From positions 1-64,000 of the forward strand of contig CASEFX010000013.1 in the NCBI GenBank assembly GCA_949287305.1: DNA of 64,000 bases, written 5' to 3'. The position numbers and the translations under genes are program-made. Source of the stretch: an uncultured Sutterella sp. (GTDB lineage: Bacteria > Pseudomonadota > Gammaproteobacteria > Burkholderiales > Burkholderiaceae_F). The notes below the pieces were generated by a model, which had not been told where the DNA came from, did no database searches, and was given only the letters and a program-made list of their open reading frames with translations. This document shows, one piece after another, positions 8,180 through 16,924 of the stretch (position 1 is its first letter; each line of letters begins with the position of its first letter).

Positions 8180-9145
8180 TCACTTCGAGAGCGTCACGAC
8201 GCGGCCGTCCGACGAGAGCCGAAGTTCGGCCCCCACGGGAAGGGTTTCGCGCCTTGCGCCGTGTCCGATCGGAAGCCCCGTGACGATTCGCAGGTCGGGG
8301 CGGGCCTTCGCAAAGCGCGAGAGCGCCGTGAGGAAGTCGTAGCCGCCCTGACGGGCCGTCACGCGGTCGGCGCCGAGAAAGTCCCCGAGAAGAACCGCGC
8401 GGCAACCGTCGAACATCCCCGCCTGAGAGAGATGCAGAAGCGATCGTTCGATCCGCCAGGCGGGCTCGTTCACGTCTTCGAGAAACACCGCGTGGGGCCG
8501 TCCCGCGAGGCGATTCGTCGGCGCGTGGGGCGTCCCGGCGAGCGTCGTCAACATCGTGAGGTTGCCGCCCCAGAGCTTCACCTTCTCCTCCCGGAAGGTG
8601 ACTTCCCGAGGATCCCGTCGCACGCCCCCTTCCAAACAAAGATCGGGCGTGAAGTCGAGGTGCCAGTCCGCGTTTTGCGGTCCGAAGGCCGCGACGGCGC
8701 GGGAGAGCGACCCGAAGGGATCGCCCTCGATGTGACGATCGGGATCAAAGTCCCCGCCCACGGGACCGTGGAGCGTCGTGCGGCCCGTATGCGTCCAGAG
8801 GGCGTTCAAAAGCACCGTCACGTCCGAGTAGCCCGTGAGCAACGCGCGGCCCGATTCGAGTTCGTTCCAGGGAAGGTTCGAGAGCAAGCACTGCGACCCG
8901 AAGCCCCCGCGAAGCGCAAGCGCAAGGTCGGCTTCGTCGTTTTGGAGCACGGCGACGGCGTCCGCCAGACGCACTTCGTCGGAGCCCGCAAAACGCGTCT
9001 CGACGCTTCGCACGGAAGGGAGTTCCGTAAGCGCAAAGCCCCGCGCGCGAATGCCCGCCGCAATGCGGTCGAGCCTCGCGGTGTCGAGGACGTTTTCTTC
9101 CGTCAGGTACTGACCCGCGGGCGCAAAAAGAAGAATCTTGTCCAT
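8180..9145 (-). CDS. ldcA: LD-carboxypeptidase (peptidase S66)
   Basis: 321 residues. S66 signature elements are visible: ALRGGFGSQ, the nucleophile region LLTGYSDVTVLLNAL (Ser107), the acid segment FLEDVNEPAWR (Glu223/Glu227) and the His segment GLPIGHGARRE (His295). The family removes the terminal D-Ala from muropeptide tetrapeptides during cytoplasmic wall recycling. The gene sits 15 bases after tadA and 10 before the hybrid kinase, so the four genes form one leftward operon. Confidence 0.88.
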   Translation of the reverse strand: MDKILLFAPAGQYLTEENVLDTARLDRIAAGIRARGFALTELPSVRSVETRFAGSDEVRLADAVAVLQNDEADLALALRGGFGSQCLLSNLPWNELESGRALLTGYSDVTVLLNALWTHTGRTTLHGPVGGDFDPDRHIEGDPFGSLSRAVAAFGPQNADWHLDFTPDLCLEGGVRRDPREVTFREEKVKLWGGNLTMLTTLAGTPHAPTNRLAGRPHAVFLEDVNEPAWRIERSLLHLSQAGMFDGCRAVLLGDFLGADRVTARQGGYDFLTALSRFAKARPDLRIVTGLPIGHGARRETLPVGAELRLSSDGRVVTLSK

Positions 9146-9160
9146 GTTGCCTCTTTTCTC

Positions 9161-10090
9161 TCAGTCCTGCGGATCTGCGCCGGCGTCGCCGCGCCGTTCG
9201 GCAAAGAAGGCTTTGAGAAGCGCGCTCGCCCTCTCGGCCTCCACGCCCTTCGTCACGAAGGGGCGGTGGTTGAGCTGCGGCAGATCGAAAAGTCCGAAGA
9301 CGCTTCCGAGTGCGCCCGAACGGGGTTCGGCCGCTCCGAAGACGACGCGCTTTACGCGGGCGTTCCAGACCGCGCCCGCGCACATGGGACAGGGTTCGAG
9401 CGTCACGTAGAGCGTCGCCTCGGTGAGACGGTGGTTGCCGAGCACGCGCGCCGCCTCGCGGATCGCGAGGACTTCGGCGTGGGCCGTGGGATCCCCCGAA
9501 GTGAGCGTGCGGTTGTGGGCGCGGGCGATGACTTTCCCGTCCGCGGTCACGACCGCGCCGACGGGAACTTCTTCGAGCGCCTTCGCCTTTTCGGCTTCCA
9601 AAAGGGCCTCCCGCATGAAGCGGCGGTCCTCTTCTTCGTCCACGCTCACGGTCGGACGGTTTACCGCGCGGTTTTTCTCCTGCAGGGCCGTGCGAACGGC
9701 TGCGCGCCGCCGCGCGAGGATTTCTCGGGCGCTTTCGAGTTCGTCCAACAGACGTTCGCGCGTCAGCTGCGGGGGACGTTCCACCATGTTGCGAAGGGTC
9801 TCGCCCTCGTCCTCGAGAATGCCGCGCTCGAGCGCCGCGTCAAGAAGCGCTTCGGCGTCGGCCGCGAGCCAGTCGCCCTCTTCCGAGAGAAAGCGTTCGG
9901 CCTCGGCAAGAAAAACTTCCCGCGGGGCGTTTTGCCCCGCCGACGAAAGAAAGGCGGCGCAAAGGACGATCCGCAGGTCTTCGGGGTGGGAGAAGAGCCG
10001 GTCGAGCGGCAATCCCCGCCGAAGGCTCAGTTCGTTGAAGCGCTCGAGGTCCGGGACGGAAAACGTGGCCGAAAGAGGCAGCTGATACAT
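9161..10090 (-). CDS. tadA: tRNA adenosine(34) deaminase TadA with a 150-residue N-terminal extension
   Basis: 309 residues from ATG at 10090 (an upstream TTG at 10099 is also in frame). Residues about 155-300 are TadA: zinc and proton-shuttle motif TAHAEVLAI (His204, Glu206) and EPCPMCAGAVWNARV (Cys234, Cys237). TadA converts A34 to inosine in tRNA-Arg(ACG). Residues 1-150 are extra relative to the usual 150-170 residue enzyme. They are helical and charged, with a probable coiled coil near 110-140, and match no domain I recognise. It is the first gene of the tadA-ldcA-kinase operon. Confidence 0.88.
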   Translation of the reverse strand: MYQLPLSATFSVPDLERFNELSLRRGLPLDRLFSHPEDLRIVLCAAFLSSAGQNAPREVFLAEAERFLSEEGDWLAADAEALLDAALERGILEDEGETLRNMVERPPQLTRERLLDELESAREILARRRAAVRTALQEKNRAVNRPTVSVDEEEDRRFMREALLEAEKAKALEEVPVGAVVTADGKVIARAHNRTLTSGDPTAHAEVLAIREAARVLGNHRLTEATLYVTLEPCPMCAGAVWNARVKRVVFGAAEPRSGALGSVFGLFDLPQLNHRPFVTKGVEAERASALLKAFFAERRGDAGADPQD

Positions 10091-10188
10091 GTTGAACAAA
10101 AATTGGTGACAACTCGTAGGAATGCACCATTCTACCGAGCCCGCGGCGCCTAGAATGACGGAGTCAAAACTCTTTTCGGAATTCCGTC

Positions 10189-10620
10189 ATGCCGATCCGC
10201 GCCGCAAGCCTTCTTCTCTCCTCCACGCTTCTTCTCGGCACGCTTTTGCCCGCCGGGGCGCAGGCAAGCGCCGCAAGCGACGAACTCGCGACCTGTCTCG
10301 AGCAAAACATCACTGCGCAGGACCGAAAGGTTCTCGTGCAGTGGGCCTACGTGACGCTCTCCAAGACGAGCGCCGCCAAGGAAATCCAGACGATTCCCTC
10401 TTCCAAGGTGAAGAACGTCGAGGCAAAGGTCGAAAAGACGCTCACGAACCTCGTCCTCAAGCGATGCCTGAAGCCCGCCGGGCAGATTCTTCTGAAGGAC
10501 CCGAAAAACGGCCTGCAGGACACGCTCGAGACGCTCGCCGTGCGGCTTGCGCGTTCGGAGCTTCAAAAGCGCTCGAACCCCGTTCTTCCCATCACGATCA
10601 CGGACCTCCTCCGCAGATAA
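10189..10620 (+). CDS. Small secreted protein of unknown function
   Basis: 143 residues. Residues 1-27 form a clear signal peptide (MPIRAASLLLSSTLLLGTLL, cleavage near GAQAS-A). The mature part contains two cysteines (in DELATCLEQN and LVLKRCLKPA), which could form a disulfide, and is otherwise helical and charged. I recognise no family. It is divergent from tadA, with a likely -10 element TAGAAT at about 10153, and is followed three bases later by the next gene. Confidence 0.7.
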   Translation: MPIRAASLLLSSTLLLGTLLPAGAQASAASDELATCLEQNITAQDRKVLVQWAYVTLSKTSAAKEIQTIPSSKVKNVEAKVEKTLTNLVLKRCLKPAGQILLKDPKNGLQDTLETLAVRLARSELQKRSNPVLPITITDLLRR

Positions 10621-10623
10621 ACC

Positions 10624-11340
10624 ATGCCCGAAATCCGCGATGCGGACGCCGCGGTCCGCTACATCGTGTCACGCGGCATTCTTCTCTTTCTCCCCTGCGG
10701 CGTGCCCGGGTTTTCACTCTACGAAAACATGGAGCCCGAACTCTTCGAGACGGACGTAAAGTCGCTCAATCCCTGGTACTGGCGCTTTGAATTTGCATAC
10801 GAAGACGATCTTTTCTACGGGCAGTTCTTCGACGGACGACTCGGCTTCGTGCGCCGCGACCTCTTTCCCGCCTTCGCCGCCCTGCGGCGCGGAGGACGCA
10901 CGACCGAGGCGATGCTGGAGAGCGACGATCTCACGGACGACGCCAAGACTTTCTACCGGGCGCTTCCCGCCTTCGCCGAGTGGACGCTTCCCGAAGCCAT
11001 GACGCGGGTTCCGCCGCTTGAAACCCGACTCGAGACGATCGCGAAGGAACTCCAGACGAAGACCCTGCTCTTCACCTCGGGCTTTCGCTACAAGCGCAAG
11101 AAGACGGGCGAGGAATACGGCTGGTCCGCGTCGCTTTACGCGCGACCCGACGAAGAATTCGACGAACCGCTCGAAGACCTCTTTGCGCCCCGGGACGAGG
11201 CGCTTGCGATCCTTCGTGAGGCGACGGGCTGGAGCGCCCTTGACGAGGCCAACCGACGGCGTCTCGACGAGCTCCTCCTCGGCAAACCGAAGAAAATTCG
11301 CGCCCGAGGGAAGATCCCCTCGAACGCAAAGAATCGGTAA
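10624..11340 (+). CDS. Uncharacterised cytoplasmic protein
   Basis: 238 residues beginning MPEIRDADAAVRYIVSRGIL. No signal or membrane segment is seen. The protein is rich in Arg, Leu and Asp/Glu with an aromatic segment LNPWYWRFEFAYEDDLFYG (48-66) and a basic C-terminus (GKPKKIRARGKIP). A nucleic-acid role is possible from the basic tail but is not demonstrated. It is co-transcribed with the secreted protein upstream, with a three-base gap. Confidence 0.7.
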   Translation: MPEIRDADAAVRYIVSRGILLFLPCGVPGFSLYENMEPELFETDVKSLNPWYWRFEFAYEDDLFYGQFFDGRLGFVRRDLFPAFAALRRGGRTTEAMLESDDLTDDAKTFYRALPAFAEWTLPEAMTRVPPLETRLETIAKELQTKTLLFTSGFRYKRKKTGEEYGWSASLYARPDEEFDEPLEDLFAPRDEALAILREATGWSALDEANRRRLDELLLGKPKKIRARGKIPSNAKNR

Positions 11341-11358
11341 GGACTTCGGCCGACAGCC

Positions 11359-12222
11359 TCAGTGCGGAGTCGTCGACGCAACGGCTTCTTCGAGAAGTGC
11401 CTCGACGCGCGCGGGGCGCGTGTAGGGACTGTCGTTGCCGTCGCAATAGCGCATCCAGTCGTGCGCTTCCTGCAGATAGGCGCTGTCAAAGACGAGAAAA
11501 TCGCCCTCGCGCTCGAGTCCGGCGCGGCTTCTGCAGTCGGCGAAAAGTTTGTCGAGCGTCACGTCGGAAACGCTGATCACGGTCGCGATGTGCCGCGCCC
11601 GCCCCGGAATGGGAATCCGCACGCGTTGTCCGCGCGGTCCCTCTTCGACCGTGCCGAAGTAGACCGACCATGCGAGCAGAAAGGCCGCAAATTTTTGCTG
11701 CGCGGGAAGAATCGCCGTAATCGTGAGCCCCATTCGGTCCGAGAGATTGATGAGCTCCTGAATCGAAAGCCAGAGACGGATCACCGCGGGATCCTTCAAA
11801 AAACCGAGCTCGGCGCCGCGCGCGTGCGAAATGCGCAGGGTTGTAACTCTGCTCAAGGCGAAATACTGCCCGATCTGCGGTCGACGCGTCGCAAAGTTAA
11901 GGTTGCCCGTCGCCACGCGGTTCGGAGTCGACAGTCCCATGGCCCCCGCGCCCGACTGACCGTTGAGCGTCGCCGCAACGCGGCACGAAAGCCCCGAAAC
12001 GATCATCTGCATGCCCTTGACGACCGTTCCTTCGATGATGGAATCGCCGGGTTGGAAGTGGTGCAGTTCTCCCGCTTCGCGAAAGTGTCCCCGGACCTCG
12101 GGGGGAAGCGGCAACGCAATGAAGGGCATGATCGGCGCGCGCGGTCCGTAGACGCTCGGCCACGTCTGCGTGAAGCGCTCGACCGCGAGTGCGTCGTACC
12201 AGGCTTTCGAATAGTTCTTCAC
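11359..12222 (-). CDS. Crp/Fnr-fold transcriptional regulator, copy 1
   Basis: 287 residues. The N-terminal half has a cupin-like effector domain pattern (HHFQPGDSIIEGTVVKGMQ, then IVSGLSCRV). The C-terminus has a winged helix of Crp type (RARHIATVISVSDVTLDKLF, then GLEREGDFLVFDS). The FNR cysteine set is absent, so oxygen sensing through Fe-S is unlikely, and the ligand is unknown. It is the second gene of a tandem pair; the paralogue at 12240-13097 is roughly half identical by eye and lies 17 bases upstream. The pair is divergent from the flavoprotein reductase at 13549, a plausible target. Confidence 0.7.
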   Translation of the reverse strand: MKNYSKAWYDALAVERFTQTWPSVYGPRAPIMPFIALPLPPEVRGHFREAGELHHFQPGDSIIEGTVVKGMQMIVSGLSCRVAATLNGQSGAGAMGLSTPNRVATGNLNFATRRPQIGQYFALSRVTTLRISHARGAELGFLKDPAVIRLWLSIQELINLSDRMGLTITAILPAQQKFAAFLLAWSVYFGTVEEGPRGQRVRIPIPGRARHIATVISVSDVTLDKLFADCRSRAGLEREGDFLVFDSAYLQEAHDWMRYCDGNDSPYTRPARVEALLEEAVASTTPH

Positions 12223-12239
12223 GATCGGTCTCCCTTCCC

Positions 12240-13097
12240 TCAGACGTTGCTCGAAGCGACTTCTTCGAGGAGCGTCTCGATGCGCTCGGGTCGCGTAAAG
12301 AGGCTTTCATTGCCGTCCGTCCCGCGCATCCATTCGTGCATGGGCTGCAGCGCGGCGCTCCGGAAAATCCAGAAGTCCCCGTCGCGCTCGAGCCCTGCGT
12401 TCTGCCGCATGTCGGCGATGAGTTTTTCGAGCGTCACGTCGGAAACGCTCACGACGGTCGCAATGTGACGCGCCCGCCCCGGAATGGGAATGCGAACGCG
12501 CTGTCCTCCCGATCCCTCCTCCACCGTTCCGAAAAAGACCGCCATCGCGATGAGAAGCGACGCAAAGCGCATGGGGGCGGGCAAAAGCGCCGAGATGGTG
12601 AGCGCCATGCGGTCGGAAAGATTGATCGACTCCTTCACGGACAAAAGCATCCGCATGTTCAAAGGATCGGTGAGCCAATCGAGCTGTTCGGCGTCCAGGT
12701 GCGCAATGCGGCGCGTCGTCACCTTGCTCACCGCACGGTATTGGCCGATCTGCGGACGGCGCGTCGCGAAGTTCAGGTTTCCCGTGGCAAACCGGTGGGG
12801 AGCGGCAAGTGCCATGAGGCCCGGTCCCGCCTGCCCTTCGAGCGTCGCGGTGATGCGTGCGGAAAGCCCCGATTCCACGAGCTGCAACCCCTTCACCACC
12901 GCACCTTCGATGATCGACTCTTCGGGCTGAAAATAGTGAAGCTCCCCGTGCGTACGGAAAGCCTCCCGCATTTCCGGAGGCAGCGGTATCGTCACGAAGG
13001 GTAGAACCGGAATGCGCGGACCGAACTCGTCGGGCCAGCTTTGCGTAAAGCGCTCCGTAGCGAGCGCGTCGTACCAGGCTTTCGAAAAATTTTTCAT
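12240..13097 (-). CDS. Crp/Fnr-fold transcriptional regulator, copy 2
   Basis: 285 residues, collinear with the downstream copy over its whole length: MKNFSKAWYDALATERFTQ against MKNYSKAWYDALAVERFTQ, and the same HTH segment RARHIATVVSVSDVTLEKLI. Conservation is strongest in the middle (GNLNFATRRPQIGQY, GQRVRIPIPGRARHIAT), so this is a gene duplication with both copies intact. It is the promoter-proximal gene of the pair. Heterodimer formation would be possible. Confidence 0.7.
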   Translation of the reverse strand: MKNFSKAWYDALATERFTQSWPDEFGPRIPVLPFVTIPLPPEMREAFRTHGELHYFQPEESIIEGAVVKGLQLVESGLSARITATLEGQAGPGLMALAAPHRFATGNLNFATRRPQIGQYRAVSKVTTRRIAHLDAEQLDWLTDPLNMRMLLSVKESINLSDRMALTISALLPAPMRFASLLIAMAVFFGTVEEGSGGQRVRIPIPGRARHIATVVSVSDVTLEKLIADMRQNAGLERDGDFWIFRSAALQPMHEWMRGTDGNESLFTRPERIETLLEEVASSNV

Positions 13098-13548
13098 GGC
13101 TCAAATATTACCGAAGAAAAATTGTTCTGAAAAGAGAGAAATCTTTGCGGGAAAAGGAGTTCAAAGTTTTTTCGTGCGGAAGCTCCCGCGGTCCTCCAGG
13201 GAAATCGTGCAAAGTTTCCCCTTCTTTGGCGGCGGAACCGCCCTTCCGTTTTCCGCCGTGTTGCGCTGCGAAGAAGGCGAAGACGAGGAAGATCGTTCCC
13301 GATAGATCGAAAGGAGTATTTTCCAAACGACTTTCCCGCGGGCGCCGCGCAGCGTCGTAAGAATGCCACATTGCCGGATCCCTGAGAGAGTAAGAACGAG
13401 CAGTCGAAGGACAGAAAACGGCACATTTTAGGGTTAACGCCGAAAACTCACACCCAAGCAGTTGGGTAGTTAAAAAGGAGGGGGCTTCCTTAGACTTTCC
13501 GCTGTCCTCATAAGACACCTCTTTCGATCACCTCAAAAGGAGACAAAC
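13098..13548. promoter_or_regulatory. Divergent spacer between Crp-like pair and flavoprotein reductase
   Basis: About 450 bases without a credible gene; the minus-strand frames here have no ribosome site and no domain. It holds the palindrome ACCCAA-GCAG-TTGGGT at 13452-13467, about 82 bases before the reductase ATG, which is a candidate operator. The reductase ribosome site AAAGGAG is at about 13536. No FNR box is present. Confidence 0.5.
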
Positions 13549-15084
13549 ATGTCGGTTCTTTCCCGTCGTTCCTTCCTCGGCAGCGCCACGCTCGGCGCGG
13601 CCGCTCTCGCCGGTTCGCCCATCGCTGCGTTCGCGAGCACGAAGGTTCCCGCCAAGTGGGACGAAACCACGAGCTTCCTCATCATCGGCACGGGCTTTGC
13701 CGGCCTCGCCGCCGCTCTGGAAGCCCACGGCCTCGGCATGAAGGCCAATGAAATCATGGTCGTCGACAAGATGCCCACCGCCGGCGGCAATTCCATCATC
13801 AACGGCGGCGCCGTCGCCGCGGCCGGCACCGACATGCAGAAGGCCGAAGGCATCAAGGACAACCCCGACCTGCTCTTCGCCGACATCATCAAGGCCGGCG
13901 GCGGTCTTGCTCATCCGTCGCTCGCCCGTCGCATCGCCGACGAATCCGTCGAAAACTTCTATTGGCTCCGCGACAAGATCGGCGTCAAGTTCAAGGCCGT
14001 CACCTTCCACGGCGGTCACTCCGTCAAGCGCTCCCACGCCGTGACGAACAACTCCGGCTCCGGCTTCATCAACCCGATGCTCGCCAAGCTCAAGGAATAC
14101 GGCATCGAACCGCGTCTGCGCACGATCGTCGACGAAATCATCGTGGACGACAACAACTGCGTCCTCGGCGTCAAGGCCCGCGTCAACTATCGCTACGGCC
14201 GTGAAAAGTCCGGCAAGGTCACGTACATCCGCGCCACGAAGGGCGTGCTCCTCGCTTCGGGCGGCTTCTCGAACAACGTCAAGATGCGCATGTCGCACGA
14301 CCCGCGCCTCAACGAAAAGTTCGACTCCACGAACCATCCGGGCGCCACGGGCGAAATGATTCAGGAAGCCCAGATGATCGGTGCCAACACCATTCAGATG
14401 GACTGGATCCAGATGGGGCCGTGGACCTCGCCCGACGAAAAGGGCTTCGGTCTCGCTCCGCTCTTCGTTGAATCCGCCCTCGGTTACGGCCCGATGATCG
14501 ACCCGGTCACCGCCAAGCGCTTCATCCAGGAATCCGGCAACCGCAAGGTCCGCGCCGACGCCATCGTCGCCATGGGTCACCCCGCCGTCATCTACACGAC
14601 GCTGAAGAACGCCGAAACGGCGATCATCGGCAAGAACATGACGAAGGAACTCTATGACCGCGCCGTCAAGAACGGCGTCATCAAGGTCTATCCGGACCTC
14701 AAGGCCATGGCCGACGACCTCAAGATCCCGTTCGACGCCCTCAAGAAGACGAACGACACGTTCAACGGCTACATCAAGGACCAGAAGGATCCGGACTTCA
14801 ACTGCATGATGTTCAAGAACGCCGTGCCCAACGTCGAAGGCCCCTTCCTCGCCGTTCGCCTCTGGCCGCGCGTCCACCACACCATGGGCGGTCTCGAAAT
14901 CAACGACCAGGCTCAGGTTCTTGACGTCCGCGGCAACCCGATCCAGTGCCTCTACGCCGCCGGCGAAGTCACGGGCGGTGTCCACGGCATGGTCCGCCTC
15001 GGCACGGTCGCCGTCGCCGACTGCATGATCTTCGGCCGCATCGCCGCTCGTACGGCCAACGCTTGCAAGGGCTGCGGCAAGTAA
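13549..15084 (+). CDS. Tat-exported FAD flavoprotein reductase (fumarate/urocanate reductase type)
   Basis: 511 residues. Residues 1-30 are a twin-arginine signal (SRRSFLGSATLGAAALAGSP). The FAD-binding GTGFAGLAAALEAHG (47-61) and second dinucleotide segment follow. The active-site block VHHTMGGLEI (His443-His444) and AGEVTGGVHGMVRLGTVAVAD (Arg483) resemble flavocytochrome c fumarate reductases, but the usual HGANRLGG is altered to HGMVRLGT. The substrate may therefore not be fumarate. There is no heme or FMN domain; electrons probably come from the tetraheme cytochrome encoded next. The regulator pair upstream is divergent. Confidence 0.85.
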   Translation: MSVLSRRSFLGSATLGAAALAGSPIAAFASTKVPAKWDETTSFLIIGTGFAGLAAALEAHGLGMKANEIMVVDKMPTAGGNSIINGGAVAAAGTDMQKAEGIKDNPDLLFADIIKAGGGLAHPSLARRIADESVENFYWLRDKIGVKFKAVTFHGGHSVKRSHAVTNNSGSGFINPMLAKLKEYGIEPRLRTIVDEIIVDDNNCVLGVKARVNYRYGREKSGKVTYIRATKGVLLASGGFSNNVKMRMSHDPRLNEKFDSTNHPGATGEMIQEAQMIGANTIQMDWIQMGPWTSPDEKGFGLAPLFVESALGYGPMIDPVTAKRFIQESGNRKVRADAIVAMGHPAVIYTTLKNAETAIIGKNMTKELYDRAVKNGVIKVYPDLKAMADDLKIPFDALKKTNDTFNGYIKDQKDPDFNCMMFKNAVPNVEGPFLAVRLWPRVHHTMGGLEINDQAQVLDVRGNPIQCLYAAGEVTGGVHGMVRLGTVAVADCMIFGRIAARTANACKGCGK

Positions 15085-15127
15085 CAAGCCTTAGCAAGGC
15101 TTCGGATCCCGAGGATCCGTACTGAAA

Positions 15128-15170
15128 ACGTCGCGAAGGGAGTTCCGGCTCCCTTCCGACGTACCTTTTT
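15128..15170 (+). terminator. Terminator-like hairpin between reductase and cytochrome genes
   Basis: Stem GAAGGGAG/CTCCCTTC (15135-15142 with 15149-15156), extended by ACGTCG/CGACGT outside a single bulged base, then CCTTTTTCC. A second small hairpin CGGATCC/GGATCCG sits at 15103-15119. The pair lies inside an apparent operon, so it may act as a partial terminator or an mRNA-stabilising structure. Confidence 0.65.
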
Positions 15171-15193
15171 CCTTTCAAGACCCCACTAAGAAA

Positions 15194-15541
15194 ATGAACA
15201 AGCTTGCTCTCATTCTCTTTTCCGCCGTCTCGGCCGTCGTGATGGCCGCGGGCAGCGTTCAGGCCGCCGACTTCGGCGCCGACCGCCATGCGGCCAAGGG
15301 CCTCAAGTGCGAATCCTGCCACGGACCCGACGCCAAGAATCCGGCCTATCCCGACGAAAAGACCTGCCTGCAGTGCCACAACCGTGACGAACTCGCCAAG
15401 AAGACCGAAAAGCTGGAAATCAATCCGCACAAGGCTCCTCACAACGGCGACTGCACGCTCTGCCACATGCAGCACGAGCCTGAAGTCAACTACTGCGCCC
15501 AGTGCCACAAGGTCTCCTTCAAGATGAAGCACGGCGAATAA
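15194..15541 (+). CDS. Periplasmic tetraheme cytochrome c
   Basis: 115 residues with signal peptide (1-24, ending SVQA-A). Four c-type heme sites are present: CESCH (39-43), CLQCH (58-62), CTLCH (87-91) and CAQCH (101-105), and several further His residues can serve as distal ligands. Size and spacing resemble the heme domain that is fused to the flavin domain in Shewanella flavocytochrome c. Here it is a separate gene 109 bases after the flavoprotein, and it probably delivers electrons to that enzyme. Confidence 0.9.
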   Translation: MNKLALILFSAVSAVVMAAGSVQAADFGADRHAAKGLKCESCHGPDAKNPAYPDEKTCLQCHNRDELAKKTEKLEINPHKAPHNGDCTLCHMQHEPEVNYCAQCHKVSFKMKHGE

Positions 15542-15661
15542 CCGTCTTTCTTGAACAAAACCTTTCCATTCCCGATCCGGACGACGGTCCGGAACATTGA
15601 ATTTTTTTTTCGGAGACGCTTCTGCGCCTTCGCAACAGCATCCGAAAAGGACACAAAAATC

Positions 15662-16834
15662 ATGAAAAAGAGTCTCATCGCCCTCGCCGTGGCTTCCGCC
15701 GCCATGGCCGGCAGCGCCTACTCCGCCAACGTCGAAGTCTACGGCTTGCTCGACACGTCGCTTGCCTATGTCTATGCCGATCCGGACGCTTCCGGCGTTG
15801 ATGGCGAAGGCAAGTTCACGATGGAAAACGCCCGTGAATTCGGTTCCCGCTTCGGTCTGCGCGGTTCCGAAGACCTCGGTAACGGCATGAAGGTGGGCTT
15901 CGTCCTCGAATCCGGCATCAAGTCGGATTCGGGCGAACTCGACCAGGGCGGCCGTCTCTTCGGCCGTGAAGCCCACATCAACCTGACGGGCGACTTCGGC
16001 TACCTCGCCTTCGGTCTGCAGCCTGTCTTCGGCAGCACGCTCGGTCAGCACGGCCTCTTCCGCGCGATCGACCCGCTCTTTGCGAACTACACCGAAGCCT
16101 TCGGTTCCGGCCACGCCTCCGCCTCCATGTGGACGCGCGTTGACAACGCCATCTCCTATGTGACCCCGAATTGGGCCGGTTTCAACTTCTACGGCATGTA
16201 TTCGTTCCAGAACGACAGCACGAAGGCCTATCGTGACGGCACCACCCACAACGAAGGCTCCGCTGAAGTCGACCGCTACGCCGCCTTGGCCGCCCGTTAT
16301 CAGCAGGGTGCCCTCGAAATGGTTGCCGTCTACGACACCACGATGTACGGTAACGACCGTACGCTCGAAACGAAGCACGACGACAACGGTCAGACCTTCA
16401 CCTTTGGCGGCAACTACACGTTTGCCGGCGGCCTCAAGGTTCTCGCCTTTGGCCAGTGGTTCAAGGATCAGGAACTCAACCGCGCCGGCGTGATGAGCAC
16501 GGCCATGAAGGCCCTCAAGATCGGCACGGGCGTTGCCAACGGCTACGGCTTTGTTGACGGTTATGGCCTCAGCCTCGGCGTGAACTACCCGATCGGCGGC
16601 GGCGTCGCCAAGGCCCAGGTCGCCTATCGCGACATGGAAAACCAGGACGACACCGAATTCAAGCGTTGGACGGTTGCCGCGGCCTACGACTATCCGCTCA
16701 GCAAGCGCACGGCCGTCTATGCCATGACCGGTTACACGCAGGAAAGCATGGAAACCTCGAGCCACAACGCTACCAAGGTTGATGCGGATCCGAGCGGCTA
16801 CGAATTCACGGTCGGCATGGTCCACCGCTTCTAA
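15662..16834 (+). CDS. Gram-negative porin
   Basis: 390 residues from ATG at 15662 with AAGGA upstream; the longer open frame is not homologous. Signal peptide MKKSLIALAVASAAMAGSAY. The mature start (NVEVYGLLDTSLAYVY), the GSRFGLRGSEDLGNGMKVGF motif and the terminal Phe of VGMVHRF are typical of 16-strand betaproteobacterial trimeric porins. It forms the outer-membrane channel next to the reductase-cytochrome pair. Similar porins lie at 39395 and 54680. Confidence 0.92.
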   Translation: MKKSLIALAVASAAMAGSAYSANVEVYGLLDTSLAYVYADPDASGVDGEGKFTMENAREFGSRFGLRGSEDLGNGMKVGFVLESGIKSDSGELDQGGRLFGREAHINLTGDFGYLAFGLQPVFGSTLGQHGLFRAIDPLFANYTEAFGSGHASASMWTRVDNAISYVTPNWAGFNFYGMYSFQNDSTKAYRDGTTHNEGSAEVDRYAALAARYQQGALEMVAVYDTTMYGNDRTLETKHDDNGQTFTFGGNYTFAGGLKVLAFGQWFKDQELNRAGVMSTAMKALKIGTGVANGYGFVDGYGLSLGVNYPIGGGVAKAQVAYRDMENQDDTEFKRWTVAAAYDYPLSKRTAVYAMTGYTQESMETSSHNATKVDADPSGYEFTVGMVHRF

Positions 16835-16885
16835 TGGGTGACTCCGGACGACGCGGCCGCGTCGTCTGACCCAAGCCTTTTTCGA

Positions 16886-16924
16886 CCCCCGAAGGGAGAC
16901 GTCCCTCCGGGGGTTGTTCTTTTT
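16886..16924 (+). terminator. Porin terminator
   Basis: Stem CCCCCGAAGGGAG-ACG-TCCCTCCGGGGG with a small mismatch, followed by TTGTTCTTTTT. A 20-base palindrome GACGACGCGGCCGCGTCGTC lies just upstream at 16847-16866. Confidence 0.85.

Noticed and set aside
6079..8283. 734-codon open frame on the plus strand
   Set aside because: Antisense to the hybrid histidine kinase, whose H-box, ATPase and receiver motifs are unmistakable.
13094..13518. Minus-strand frames of 110-136 codons in the reductase leader
   Set aside because: They lack a ribosome site and recognisable residues, and would cover the regulatory region.
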